Of a stretch of DNA of 64,000 nucleotides, positions 47,131 to 60,369 are shown one piece after another. A program made the position numbers and the translations under genes. This stretch comes from Tetmemena sp. SeJ-2015 (lineage: Eukaryota; Ciliophora; Spirotrichea; Sporadotrichida; Oxytrichidae): assembly GCA_027382625.1 (NCBI GenBank), contig JAJKFJ010022058.1, forward strand, positions 1 to 64,000. Reading direction: 5' to 3'. Each line of letters begins with the position of its first letter. Within the stretch, counting starts at the first letter, position 1. Below the pieces are notes generated by a model. The model saw only the letters and a list, made by a program, of their open reading frames with translations. It was not told the DNA's origin and did no database searches.

Positions 47131-50100
47131 ATGGAGGAATTACAAAATCAAAATATGCTTTTAGATACATAAGAACTGAAGGAAGAGGTTAAAAAGATTT
47201 TTAAAGGAACAACTTCACATATAAATAAAGTACAAGTAAATATAATTGATATATAATAGTTGGAATTTTAATTAAAATCGTTGATTGGTTAAAATAATAA
47301 ATGGAGAGTTGCAACTTCGTGTCATTTGAAATCGTAGATTCACCCCCTCATCTGCAGCTTGTTCGATAGCTTATCAAAAAATAATATGAGTTTCTTCTTT
47401 AATCATCTTCTTAGCACCTCTCAGCAGCAAGATATGATGTGCGCATTCCTCTTCATCGTAATACTCATCTTCATCAAAACTTATGTCACTTATAACTCTG
47501 TATTGAGCTCTCCCACACAAAAGTTATAGGATAAAAAGTTCTTAGAATTTCATGCTGAATCGAATGGTGTAATTATTATTTAAATTGGACACACTTCAAC
47601 TGCCACTGATTTATTCCATTTTAATTTAATGTCTAATTTAATTCTCTATTTTATTAAATTCTCAGCTAAATTCACTTAAGAGAGGTTTGAATGCAATTAA
47701 TGACACAATAGATAAATTCATACATATTTTAAAAGAAGAGAAATCAAGAGACCCAACTATAAATGAGGACAAATTGATTGAGGCAGAATTTATGAGATTT
47801 CAAGCTTATTTTAATTACTAAATAGTTCAAAAGATTCGGCCTAGAATATACCAATTACTTCAAGATTGGTAAAACAAAAAGTTAAACCTTTCAATAAACG
47901 GTGATTCTTTGATTATTATTTAAATATTTTCTTAACAATTTTATATATTTATAAGCTTTGAAAATTAATTCTTTTAAAAGAAACGGATCTTCTTTTTTAT
48001 AAAAAAAAAATATTTAATTTATTCATATGCTTTAAACATTTTTAGACATTCTAAATTCTTAATATTTGAAATTTATGTAAGTAATAGAGAGCTGGAAATA
48101 CTTTGCTTATTAACCTTGTCTGAAAATCACAAATTTCTCATTAAAGCTCGGAATTATAGATTTATTAAATAAAAATATATGATTTTTTATTGAGAATTAT
48201 GTGGATAAATAAAATCCAACGTTTTCAACACAGTGGAGGAACCTTTATAGGATTCTTTTTAAGTTAGCTTCCATAAATAATGAATTTTAAGAATATGAAA
48301 AGTCAAGAGAGTATTTATAAAGAGCCAAAGAAGTCTTAAAATAGAACAAAGAGAACTATAAAAGTAGCGTCAGACTTGCTTTAATTTATTAAAGTCTCTC
48401 AAATAATCCCAAATTTGTATTTGAACAAAAATATTTTACTTTTGATTTTATTTATTTTAATTCATAATGATCATCGTGGTTATCTTTTATTGTAAGATAA
48501 AGTAAAATTTATGGAGATCTATATCATATCGTATTTCTAAGGCATTAATTATTATAAAAAAAAGAATTTCCTTTTTCTTAAATTTGTAATAAATAATTAA
48601 TATTAGCAGAGATAGTGGAGACTTTATTTAAATATTTTATATCTCTGAATCAAGATTACAAGAAAAAGCTTTCTCTATTGCAACTTTAAAAATGAAACTT
48701 AAAAATTTACTTCCGAACAATGAAGAGCCTTAAGATAGCAGTAATAAAGAATCTAACTTAGTAGAGGAAGCTAAAACCTAAATAGAGAGCAATAAGCCTT
48801 TTTATTCAATAAGGGATTTATTTTATTTCTTAAAATTATTGCAATTCTATCTTAATAATCAAATTCTAAACTTTATAAAGCTTTTTGAAAGTTATAATTA
48901 ATCAAATTTATTTAAGAATTGATTTTTTATTTCTAAATATGTGTTATTTTAATAAAAATAAACTTATTTATAATTATGGGATTGATTAATTCTCTTGGGC
49001 CAATTATTTATAAATTTTATAATTTATTTGCAATTTTCTATATTTAGCATGCATTTCTTTTTTTAGCCTTGTGATTGTATAAAATTAAACTTAAAAATAG
49101 GAGAGATAGAAAGTCTATTATTTAGCGACGGAGGTAACAACATTTAAAAATATTTATTTAATTAAAAATATTTTTAATTATTTTTATTTAGACAAATTTA
49201 TTCAAAGCTATTATAAAAATTTAGCTGATCTGCTTAGATTTATGAATTTTTTTAAAAGAAAGTTTTAAATTTAGATCCAAGAATAATTCTAATCTTTCTA
49301 AAGCCTTTTTAAAATTTCATAATTCCTTATTATTTATAATTTGATTTGAGGTAAGGATTAACCTCAAGAGGAAGCAGAAAGGCTTTTAAAAGATTTAGAA
49401 GTAGTTTTATTTACATCTTTCGAGGTAACTAATTCCAGTGAGCTCAAAATTGAAGAGCACCCTTTGATCGCTCGGTACTTTCCAATTTAAAATAACCTCT
49501 TTTAATCTATCATACTTTATGATTAAGGCAAATTTAAGTTAGTCAAAATAAGATATAAGCTCAATGGAACAGAATATCAAAATTGCAAGAAGAGTTTTAC
49601 TCAAGTTTACTGATCAGAAAAATTCCTTCCTACTTTTTGAACTAGATTATAAATTCATTATGCAAGTTAATTTTCTCTTTTTAGATCTCAAACAGGTTTA
49701 AATATACCGCAAAGCATCACTAAGAATAGATATTGAACTATTGAACATGGAAATGCAAGATATAGTATCCGAGCACTATTCATTATACATTAAATACATT
49801 CATTAAAAATTATAAAATGACTACCCATCTGACAGCATATTCTATTTCTAGAGTTTGAGGTAGATTTAAGAATTCGATTTGGAAAACAATATTGAGAAGG
49901 CAATCAAAATTTATGATTAAGCTTCCTAAGCGGCTGCAATGGACTTAGGACCTAAGAGTAATTATTTTTTTTTGAGCACTCAAACTCCACTTCACACGAA
50001 AAGCGTGCGAATTGAGGATGCGGCAACAGCATACTTTCAGTCAGGGATACCATAAGCAAAAGAATTCAATTTAATTTTAAGCTCTTAGATTTCTTAGATA

Positions 50101-52776
50101 GGGAGTATGAGGAGAGCGATCCAAACGAAATTACTAAATTCAAAGTCTGCATTGATCTTGTTCTTGAGAAGTAAACTTTAAAAAATAAATTTCATCTAAC
50201 AACGTATCATAGAAAGAAAGTTTAAGACGATTTCTATTCGATACAAGGCAGAATAGATGATTTGATAGCTATGAGAGTTAAAAAGTATGCAGACTTATTT
50301 ATTTCATACAAAATGTTTTCAACTATGTAAGACTTTATGATAGATTACTACATCTTTTAAATTTAACATCAGAAATAAATCCACTAGCGTATTCAAATTG
50401 CTAAGGAGCTAGGCTACTCTATTTGAGACTCTTGAAATTAAAGATCACAGTCTTTAGTATTCTATAATTTGCTACAAAATTTGATAACTCATATGTATAT
50501 CGCTAATGATATTCTGAAAACTTTAATACTTAGAATTACAATTTTATATTAACATGGATATTATTAAAATTAAGTTTTGTAAATATTATATATAAAGTCT
50601 GATTCAATTTATAAAATTGTAATTTACTTTAATGCTGCTATTTTATCTGCATTAATTATTTTTTATTTATACTTTAGAATTAAATTAAAATTTAACCTCT
50701 ATTCTCAAGTTCTTTTCTAAATTTAAAAACAACTTTGTTCATTTGAATTTACTTAATTACTTGCTATACTATAGAAAAATGTACGAATTAGATTTTAATG
50801 GATGGTATATACCAGAAAAACTTGAGGTCAAATCAGTTTTCATTTTTTAGTGGCTATGAAGACAAATAATTTATATTTTAAGAAGGCTTTTGGAGCAGCT
50901 AAAGTTTTCGCAAAAGACAGCAAGTAAATTAGGATGACAAATGAAGATGCGATAGTCTAATTTAATAATTCTTTATCTTAAATGTATATTAATTAGAGCA
51001 ACTCGAGGTAGAGCTTCAAAGCGACTTATTATACTTAAAAATTTATTTTATTTTCTTGCTAAACCTTTAATTAAAATTAGAATTAGAATTAAATTTTTGC
51101 AACATGACTTTTGGGATCCAAGTAATTATTAAAATATAATTTTACGATTATTAAGAAGATATCTAATCTGTTTAGAATGTTTCTAATTGTTATATGAATT
51201 TGTAAATATTATAGACATGATGTGCATTCTTAAAGATATCTATCACATGTCTCTAAGCTAAAATTTGATATCTCTGATAACATAAATTAAAAATAGCCTC
51301 ATTTTATTTTCTCTTTAGATTTCTTATGGAAAGCATTTTTAAAATTAATAAATAGATTTTATTAGCATGAAATTCATTTATAAATAATGTAAAACCAAAA
51401 AAATAACCCTTATTTATTTGACCAAACTAAAGCTAAGAAATTCACGGTAGAGATAGATGAAGTTTAAACTGCCTTGGCCAAGATATAAACCCAATTACTA
51501 ACTTCAGATATCTAAAAAATGAATCTATATTTTTACACTAAAATACTGATTAAAATATTTAAATATATTTCTAGATAAAAAAGCATTTAAAATAAATATT
51601 AATTTCGAAAAGGACACTTTAAATTATTTTTCCCCATTTAATATAAAAGTCTATGAAAATAAATTCATATTTTTATCAAGAATATTTCTGGAGTTTATAA
51701 AAGAAAGGGTGACATACTCTCATCCCTGGAGAAATGGTACGATAACATTAAGCTTTTGGAACTCATGACTAGTTTTGGAATTGAATTAGAGACTATAAAC
51801 TATAAGAAGATCAAAGTACTGCTATCGATTCATGTTTTATTGAGGTTTATTATATATAATTTATAGATTGCAGATATTGAATTTGCACTTATTGCTTCAC
51901 TATAAATTTTTAAAGTTTAATCCCTTTTAAATTATTTTGAACATTATTTTTAAAGATAATAAAGAAAAAATAATGAGTTTTAAGTTAAAAAAATAACTTT
52001 ATTTATTTTAATTTACTTTATCAAAGAAAATAATTTAAAATTCCATATTTCATTTGAAGTTTAGAACTATGAAAGAATTTATAAATTTGAATAAATTAGA
52101 ATAAATATCTCTATATTATTTATATGTAAATTAATAATTGAATAACAGAGATGCAAGTGGTATTCGCAACTTGAAGGAAGCGATATTGTTAACATCCTCA
52201 GCATTCTATACTCCTAAGATGGTAGACTTAAATAATTTAAATGTCGATTATTATCTTAAATATTATTATATAAAACACTTTAAATTGCATTAAGATTCAC
52301 CTCTTAATTACTATATATTAACTAATTAAATTATTTTTATTGTCTTTTGATAAAAGTCTTGAAATTAATCTTATATTAGCTCCTTAATTTAAATTTTTTA
52401 TGTGAGAGTATTAGAGAATTATTTAATAAAATAAAAATAGTTCAAGAGATACAAAGGCAATATATTTAATTATGAAATTAAAATTCGATGATAAAAACAC
52501 CCCTTCTATTTAGAATTATTGTTTTGACTTTTTCTAAGATAATTTTATTCAACCACTCATGATTTAATTAATGAATAAATTATAATTTTAAGACAAAATG
52601 GAACAGCTAAAGAAGCATATGCTCAAACTTGATTCTATGTCAAGGATTTCAAAGCTACGAAAATACTAGCCAAGTATCTATTACGCTGGAATGGCTGTAG
52701 GATTTTAATTTATATAAAACTATTCTCATCCTTACTAGTAGCAGGAATTTACTTAGCAAAGTCACTTAAGAAGTGA
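47131..52776 (+). CDS. array unit 5: diverged TPR-like tail-anchored protein gene
   Basis: ATG at 47131 (MEELQNQNMLLDTQELKEEV) is a clear start after AT-rich sequence. Blocks: INDTIDKFIHILKEEKS and KLIEAEFMRFQAYFNYQ (47676-47920), ELEILCLLTLSENHKFLI (48090-48157), TPR-like EYEKSREYLQRAKEVLKQNK (48201-48400), an acidic Ser/Glu-rich block with EEPQDSSNKESN (48640-48830), DSIFYFQSLRQIQEFDLENN with AAMDLGPKSNY (49830-49970), KVQDDFYSIQGRIDD (50215-50330), FTVEIDEVQTALAKIQ (51435-51500), GDILSSLEKWYDNIKLLELM (51705-51830), IADIEFALIASLQ (51866-51910), KWYSQLEGSDIVNILSILY (52150-52220), then MEQLKKHMLKLDSMSRIS and the anchor ending YLAKSLKK, TGA at 52774. The best-preserved diverged copy. Confidence 0.65.
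47219..47675. other. 457-bp IES, pointer TTCAC (unit 5)
   Basis: TTCAC at 47214-47218 and 47671-47675. Removal gives IFKGTTSLKRGLNAINDTID in frame, the same site as the 23-base IES of unit 2. The interior 47537-47665 recurs at 22197-22325 in the remnant unit. Confidence 0.75.
48158..48200. other. IES, pointer AATTAT (unit 5)
   Basis: AATTAT at 48152-48157 and 48195-48200; removal of 43 bases gives LIKARNYVDKQNPTFSTQW in frame. Confidence 0.8.
50172..50212. other. intron or IES, GTAAAC...CATAG (unit 5)
   Basis: A GT-AG gap between DLVLEK and KKVQDDFYSI; splicing at CATAG keeps the frame. It is the counterpart of the 40.74-kb gap in unit 4 and close to the AGTA IES of units 1-3. Confidence 0.4.
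51831..51869. other. IES, pointer GATT (unit 5)
   Basis: GATT at 51827-51830 and 51866-51869; removal gives KVLLSIADIEFALIASL in frame. Confidence 0.65.
52703..52746. other. IES, pointer AGGA, inside the membrane anchor (unit 5)
   Basis: AGGA at 52699-52702 and 52743-52746; excision gives IYYAGMAVGIYLAKSLKK then TGA. The same protein position as the TGGA IES of units 1-3. Confidence 0.8.
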
Positions 52777-52887
52777 AGAATAAAGAGGCGATTTTATTGA
52801 AGAACTTGCAAATTTTTATCTTTAAATTACATTAATTAACTTTTTTTTCCAAGAAAAGGTTTTTAATTTCTTAATAATTCAAATATT

Positions 52888-52889
<2 letters not shown>

Positions 52890-52928
<39 letters not shown>
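52890..52928. repeat. AAT trinucleotide microsatellite
   Basis: About 13 AAT/ATA units directly before the dispersed repeat. Confidence 0.9.
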
Positions 52929-53450
52929 TAAGGGAATTAAAGGGCCCCCGGCATAAATAAGATAGGCCGTGACGTCAATGATATTGCTGTGACGCACTTA
53001 TCTGACGCACACAAACCTACCAGCCGAATAGGGATATTAAACACACCCCGGCCACCTCACATTCTGAGCAGAAGCCCCCGGCTTCTACAAACCATCCAAA
53101 AAAAACCTAAAAGGAGAAAAAAAATCCGGTAGCTTCGGACCGGGAACAAGTCGCTGCTCCGTAGCGTCTGGCTTCGCTGTCCAACTGTATGACTGAGTGT
53201 TTGCCCATAGATCACATCCCTCCACGCCTAACAGGATTAGGAGGGTGAGTGGGAACCACTCACCTTTGATTATCTCTCCAGTGAGCAGCTCACCACCTTC
53301 CCCAGGGCTTCGGCTGCCATTATCCCTTGCCTCTTTTAAGCACTCACCCACCAGCCAATGGATTACCAAACCAGAGAGCCTTCAGGGAAAGGGCGACCGG
53401 TGCCTAGTGCCGGTCGTGTGCGTCCTGAATTTTAACTTTCTAATTTAATA
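52921..53450 (+). repeat. dispersed GC-rich repeat, longest copy
   Basis: Starts AATTAAGGGAATTAAAGGGC and ends GTCCTGAATTTTAACTTTC followed by TAATTTAATAATCC. About 300 bases of its right side recur inverted and truncated at 21883-22196; a third, diverged relative is 33850-34575. Open frames here are shadows on both strands (about 83-94 codons) without a recognisable domain. It could be a SINE-like or non-autonomous element; borders uncertain. Confidence 0.6.
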
Positions 53451-54234
53451 ATCCAAATATTTTAAATAACATCTATTTATTAAATTTAAGCTTGCTATCT
53501 ATAATAGAATTATAGATTTCACTTTTCAATTAGAATTTTTAAAAATCTTAGCTAAGTTTAGATTCAATTTTATTTTATATACATAATTCTATTCAGTTTA
53601 AAATCAAATAAGAAACTTGAGGGAATAAATAATTTAAGTATAATAATTTTAAATGAAAAGAACTATTTTAGAAAATTTAATCGGCCTCACTCTGTTTTTC
53701 TCATTTATGGCTGCTTCTACTTTCCATTAAGAAACATCATAAAATTTTTTCTTTGATCTAGGAAGCTAACAAGTAAATTATTGTTTTTAATTCTGATTTT
53801 ACTCCTTAATTTCTCTAAGTAAATTAGAGTTTCTAATTTAGATTTTAATAAGAACTGCTTGTCCAGTTGTTCGCTAGAATTATAAAGTAAGTATCACTGA
53901 CTTAATTCTTCACATAAAGAAGAATTTATAATATAGTTTTGTTTTAATTTGACAATAGTCTATTCAAAAATGCAAAAATGGACAATCTTTTTTTTTAATT
54001 TTATTTTCTTCATACGGAAATAGATTTAAAAATATGCTTCCGTTAATTTTTTGCCAAATAATACTTAATTGATTGCCCACAAGTTATCATTTTTTTACTT
54101 TCAATTTTACAATAAACTCTTCATTCCAATTAAAATCTTTAATTATATTCTCTAAAATAAGAAATTATAGCATCGATTCTTTAATATAGATAAATATAAG
54201 TGGTAGAATAATTATATTCTGAAAATGGAATCTG
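53451..54234. other. spacer upstream of unit 6
   Basis: AT-rich, no gene seen. Confidence 0.4.
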
Positions 54235-57200
54235 ATAAATAGGAAGCGCAATAGTAGCTAGATATATAGCTTTTAAAAGCAGAAGTCAAGAGAATATTTA
54301 AAGAGACAACTGCAGTTTATAATAATTTTAACCTCATTCAATAGTGGCTTAGTAAAAATAAATGAAGTATTTGACGATTTCATTAAAAAGTTCAAAGCCG
54401 AAAAAGATTTAAATGAAGAAAAACTGATCGATTAAGTGATAATTCGACTAAAAGCTTATTCATAGTATAAAATAACTCCAAAAATAGCATAGAATATCTA
54501 GGAAATTTTATTGATAACTACGAATAAAAGAAAATTAAACTCTCTCATGAAGGAAAGACAAAACTTATTACTCAATTTAAATCAATAACAAAATGTACTT
54601 TTGATAACAAAAATTATTTGCACTTTCATAATTTTAAGATAGTGATTCTAAATATTTCATTTTTAAGTTTTTCCAAATTTCATTCTAAATACTCATTCTT
54701 TGTAACTTTTTTAATTTAAGTTTGCTGAATAATTATCTAGATATTTTACTTGACTTCTAACTGAAAAATTATGCTAAATCTTTCTCTAAGGCTTAGATTA
54801 TAAAATTATATTTTATTGTTTAAAAGGTTTATTGCATAAAATACGTAGCCCACGTAATAAACTTGGAAGTGTCATTTTTCTGTTTTGCTGATTTTGAGTG
54901 ACATACTCTACAACATATTAGGAATTGGATAAAGCAATGGAATAACTGAAGAATGCGGAAGATATCTTGAATAATTTTGTCCAAATTACTAAGGTACTTC
55001 AAAAGATGCGCAAATAAGTATGAGGTACGCACTTATTTCAGTATTAAAATATGAATGGAATTTAAAAAATATTACTTGTTAATAAATTCATTTATCTTCC
55101 TAATGGCTGAAAACAAATCTATAAAATATTATTTAGAAAAAAATTATAAACATTTTTCATAAACTATGAAAAAGGAAAATATAGAAAATGAATAATCCTT
55201 CTATTATAATCTTGTTGAAAAACAAGATAGCATCTTAATTTATTTATCAAGGCATAGATTTACAAAGAGAAGGCTGAGCAAATTTATCTCAGGAAATAGA
55301 ATTTTGAAGAATTATTCAAACTCAACTATGGCTTTTAAAAAATAAGTTAAAACAATGAAAACAAAAAAGAACCATAATCATAGTCCCTTTTGAAGGAAGC
55401 TATATAAGTTAAATCTTTAATTTTAAGTTATCTAACCTAATGGATACAACTATGAACAAAATTAAAATTAAAACTTGGAGTATTTATAAGTCAAATATTT
55501 ATTTAAAATTGATAATTTTTGTTATCTAAAATCAATTTAATGTAGATCCACACTTTTGAAATTTTTTGTATCATTTTTTAAGGGACTTATGTCTAATCTT
55601 ACTAAATTTTATGATATTTATGAAGTATAAATATGTTTCTCAATATAAGCTAACCACTTTTTAAAGAAAAGAATCTTCTAACAAACTTGTCTTTTATAAA
55701 TTATTCTAAAAATGGCAGCTTCTATCAAAGATTACTCCATTTTATTAAAAATTTAAGGTATAGAATTTATATTTCCTATCTAAGTTTATCTAATTAAATT
55801 TTCAAAATATCTGAAATTAATGGCTACTCAAATTGAAAGTCAGATATAGGATGGATCAGATCAAATCTCAAAAATTTCCTTAATTAGATTGAAAAAAATA
55901 ACTCATATTTTCATTCAAATTGTTTATTCTAGTAATCTTTTTAAATAAATAAAGTAAAAAACAAAGATAGATTTTTATGTATTCTATTTATACTTTTTAT
56001 TCCATTATTTTCCTTAAGTTATAAAAAGCAGTTAAAAATAAAATATTTTGGAGTATCTTATAATATGAATAAGAAAATATAATTGCAATTTAACTTAAAT
56101 CCATTTGCTTATTTTATATTTTTTTTTTGGGTTAAGTGCTTTAACTCTCATTTGAAAATTACTAAAAGATACATTAAGAATTCTAAGAAAGACTTAAACA
56201 ATTTTTCGAAATCGAAACTGCCTAAGATTTTGAGAGTCAAGAACACCCTTTCTTTTCTCTCTACTTTTTCAAATACTCAATTAATATATAAAAAATCTTC
56301 TTCAGAAAAAATTTAAACTTTGTTAAAGAAATGCATATTTTAATTTTAACTTTGTGCTTTGCGCAGTGACTAGCATAAAAGTTTAGAACATTTTATAGGC
56401 GGTGAGTTATTTTGAAATGGCTAGATAAATTGCTCGAAATATCCATTATGGTCTTATTTCCTGGGATCTATTAAGCATCGATACGCTACTGTGCTCTTTT
56501 TACAACTTTTTAAATTTCGAGAGAAGGCCAATTGAAATTCATTGAAGAGTTTATACAGATTTTATTTTGGCAGATTATATTTACGTAGTTATATAATAAT
56601 ACAAAACCTATCGCAATTTTTTTTGAAATTATGAATTTGAATTATAAAATGATTGCCAAGTCATAAAAAGTTAAATTCACTTTTAGAAGTTTACATAGTA
56701 AATATGAAATTGGTCATTTAAAATAAATATATTTTTTGCGTAAAAGCCCAATAGAAAGATATAAATTTAAAATAATTAACATTCCAGTAAAAAATTATTA
56801 ACTGATTTTAAAAAGTTAGTAAAATCTTCGCTTCTAAAAAACTCTCCCCAAAGATTATAAATAGCTACTTAAGATAATTTATTTTGTTACTACATTGAAC
56901 ATGACAGCGTATTTTACTATCTTAGTTATATACCAGTTATAACATTGAATTTCAAGTTTGATCTTTTACAGTTTGATCTTCAGTATAGGATAGAAGATTT
57001 TTATGAAAAAGCTGCAATAGCAGCTGAGTTAGATTTAGGCCCCAATAGTATTTAATTATTTTAAGTGTTGTTGCAACTCGTTTTTAAATAAGTTCTTGTT
57101 GCTAAAAACTCTATTAAGAAAAAACTTTTGATAGTGGATTCTCGAAGTCATTATAGAGAGAGAGTATTTACTAAAATGGAGATTAATTATCAAAATTAAA

Positions 57201-59300
57201 TGGAAGAAATTAATGGCATTTTATCTGTGTCGAATAGTTATTATACCATTTGATTCAGCTTTAAATTTTAAGAATTTATACCTCAGCTCATAGTATTAAA
57301 TGATGCAAGTTTTTGGAACTCAGATACCTAGAGTATCGCAATTTGATCATATCTCTCTGCTTAGCAGATCTGTGAAGATGTTGATAAAAGAAATTCAAAG
57401 TTAAATTTTTGATTAGCTACAGAAAAATCTACAAATTGGGGAGTGCAAGATTAATTTCAACAAAAATTGTTCATTTATTATTATAGCCAATGGCTTATTT
57501 TAATTGAATCTAAAAAATAATAATATGTAGTTTATAAGTTGCTGCAGATTTTAGATGCCGAATTAGATGAAAGGGATTCCTATACCATAAATAGACTTGA
57601 GAAAGCCTTAATGATGCTCTCTATTAATCAATTGCTTTATTTATAAGTTAAATAAATCTTTTAGGATTATTAGTTAAAGAGAAATTGTTGGATTTGAAGG
57701 AGATAGTTACTTTTGCTATAAATACAGAACAAACAAGGCTTCCTCAAGGCTCAACCTGCGAAGTGTTTCGGCTTTGAGCATACTTTCGATATTTCCCTGA
57801 TCCTCATTGTATTCACTCTCCCATTTGCTATTGTATTTATCACTATTGTTCAATTCGCTAGAATATTAGCTGCTCAATTCTGCTAGGTATTCAAGTTGCT
57901 GCCAGCTTTTGATATACTCCTCTCCGTAAGGTCTAAGATTGTTCCCAATTCTTTTACTTTATTTCTTCTCTGTGGTCGAAGGTTGCGAATATTCTTTTTT
58001 CCTTTTAATTTGCTGGGGTTATTAAAAAAACTTTTCCAATTTTAAGCTTAAAATTTTAAATTAAAATTTGAAAAACAATTAAATTTAAATTTAGAAGTTT
58101 TAAAAATTTCAAAAAATTTTTAAAACTCTAATAGTGAAATTTTTAAAAATTTTTATTCAAAGGTTTGCCATTAAAAGTGATTCACTTTTAAGAATTCTTA
58201 ATTAATTTTAAGGCTTAATAATTAAGTGTAATTAAGTTTTTCATTTTAATAATCATTTCAGCAATTAACAATGGAAACAAAGAATGGAGTTGACGCACCT
58301 CGACCACAGCATTGAAGAAGTAAAGTAAAGAATTCGCAACAATCTTACGAACTCACGGAGAGAAGAGTATATCAAAAGACTGGCAGCAACTTGAATGACC
58401 TAGCAGCAGTGAGCAGCTACACTATCTCTAGCGAATTGAACAATAGTGATGAGAATACAAGAGCAAATGGGAGAGTGAATGCAATGAGGATCAGGGAAAT
58501 ATCGAAAGTATGCTCAGAGCCGAAACACTTCGCAGGTTGAGCCTTGAGGAAGCCTTGTTTGTTCTGTATTTATAGCAAAAGTAACTACCTCCTTCAAATC
58601 CAACAATTTTTCTTTATTTAAATCATGAAAAATGGCTTTTGCTCAAATAGAATAAGCAGCCAGAAAACATTAAGAAGATATAAAAATACACAGATTTATT
58701 GATAGAAATAATCATTTAATTGGGAAAATTATTTTAAGAGCTTTGAAAAAAAATTCTTAAATAAAATACGTTTTGATAAATTGAAGCCTATAAGATTTAT
58801 GATTTTTTTACAGAGTAAATTAAAGGAATATTTATATTTAAGAAGATCCTAATACTTATAATTTAAAATTTGGTATACTATTCGTTTTTTTCCTCAAATT
58901 CTTTGAAGAAAAATGTATTTATAGTTTTTCAGATCCATTTTCTACTGCAAATAAATTTAAAATTATTTATTGTATTGAAATTATTTATATTTGACTATAA
59001 TTTTTAATATTAGTTGATAGACATGTTCATCAAACATGATATTATTTTTTTGTATAATCAAAAAACAGGATCTTCTTGCTTATACTTTAATGCTAAATTT
59101 GGCCACTATCTTCAAAGATGAGCACGACACGGAGCAATTTATGAAATATATGGACATGATCATTGAGACTGATATATAAGTGCAGCAAAACAACAATAGT
59201 CCTTCAAGTGAGAATATGCAAATTAATTTATTTTAAGGCTTGCGCTCAGAACTATGCCAAGATTTACTCAAAAAATAAAGTAAAGTAAAAGTAAAATTTA
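54235..59300 (+). pseudogene. array unit 6: diverged, apparently incomplete copy
   Basis: ATG at 54235 (MESDKQEAQQQLDIQLLKAE, then VKRIFKETT). Blocks: INEVFDDFIKKFKAEKDLNE and LIDQVIIRLKAYSQYKI (54365-54600), a TPR-like ELDKAMEQLKNAEDILNNF (54925-54985), a HDSVFYYLSYIP block with KAAIAAELDLGPNS (56900-57050), VYKLLQILDAELDERDSYT (about 57520-57590) and LNLATIFKDEHDTEQFMKYM (59090-59160). No later coiled block or membrane anchor was found. A 0.94-kb inverted repeat interrupts it at 57.68 kb. The first IES site may be present with only a 2-base pointer (TG). I regard it as 3'-truncated. Confidence 0.5.
57676..58615. mobile_element. 0.94-kb inverted-repeat element
   Basis: Arms of about 310 bases (57676-57985 and about 58285-58615) are reverse complements with scattered differences and small indels; the end sequence is AAAGAGAAATTGTTGGATTT against its mirror. 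The centre (about 300 bases) is AT-rich. One arm contains a short helical ORF (HSIEEVKQRIRNNLTNSRRE). No clear target duplication, and no empty copy in the window. Confidence 0.65.
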
Positions 59301-60369
59301 GGGAATATAAATAATAATAATAATAATAATCAATTTTTAGACCAGCACTTATTAGTTCTAGTTTGAAAATCGTATTACTATCCTATTAAATCAATCAATA
59401 AAAATGTTGTAATTTCATTTTATTCTTAACAATGTTAATTTTTATGAATGGTTTATGATATTTATTTACTAAAGAGTTGGAAAAAGTATAAACAAATTTT
59501 GATAAAAATAGAGATTTTTAGCTTGAAATAATCCATTGAAATATCTTAGAATTGATTCTACTATGATTTTATTATTATAAATTAAAATATTGCAAAAAAT
59601 AATGCTTTTTTGTACTTTATATATTTAAATAAGCTAACTACGTACCAAAGAATGAAAGAAAGGTAGGCGGCTTCCACTTGAAGATTCAATAATTATATTT
59701 TAGAATAAAGATAGGACTGCAAAAATTAAAAGAACTGGAGATGGAATATCAAAAGGAATAAATTAATTCGATGCCAAAAATGATACTAAGGGGAAAATGA
59801 GCTTCCTTTTGATTACGTCGGGAAATTAATATCTTCTCGAGTCAAAGGTTATTTATAAGGAAGACACAAAGTAGCGCACTGACCTTTTTGATAAAGGCTT
59901 CATGAGGAAATCTTGAATTCCGTAAAAACCAATTACCTGACAAAAAGTATCTACAAAAAAATGAGAATCCAGAAAAGATCTTGGTCATGATTTAAAAAAA
60001 GTGAAAGAATTAAATAGATATTTAAAACATTGAAAAAACTTTTTGACTAGCATTAATTATATTTAATGAAAAAAAAAACTATGTTTACATTAAATTGTTG
60101 ATCGCTTAGCTTTCATTCGAAATTATAAGTCAAATTTATGTGAAGAGGAAAATTAATTAAAACTAAATTTATTCATATGAGAAAAAGAAGATATTTTATT
60201 AAGGAAGCTAAAATTTAAACTTTAGCCATCTGTTTGACTCAATTTTAAGAAAAGAATATATTAGAATTTTTTAATCCAAATAAATTATAAGTAAATTGCT
60301 TAATTTGAGACCATGAAGCTTAAAATAAGGTAGGTTTAATTTTAAATTTTTATTTGGTTTGTAATAACG
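59300..60369 (+). pseudogene. short coding-like pieces, unassigned
   Basis: 59296-59390 matches 45580-45660 of unit 4. Beyond that, plus-strand pieces in different frames look coding: LQKLKELEMEYQKEQINSMP (about 59715-59780), ENELPFDYVGKLISSRVKGY (about 59790-59850) and RTDLFDKGFMRKS (about 59873-59915). A frame change at a GGGG run (about 59790) separates the first two. No domain recognised; a decayed gene or a gene with unrecognised IESs. Confidence 0.3.
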
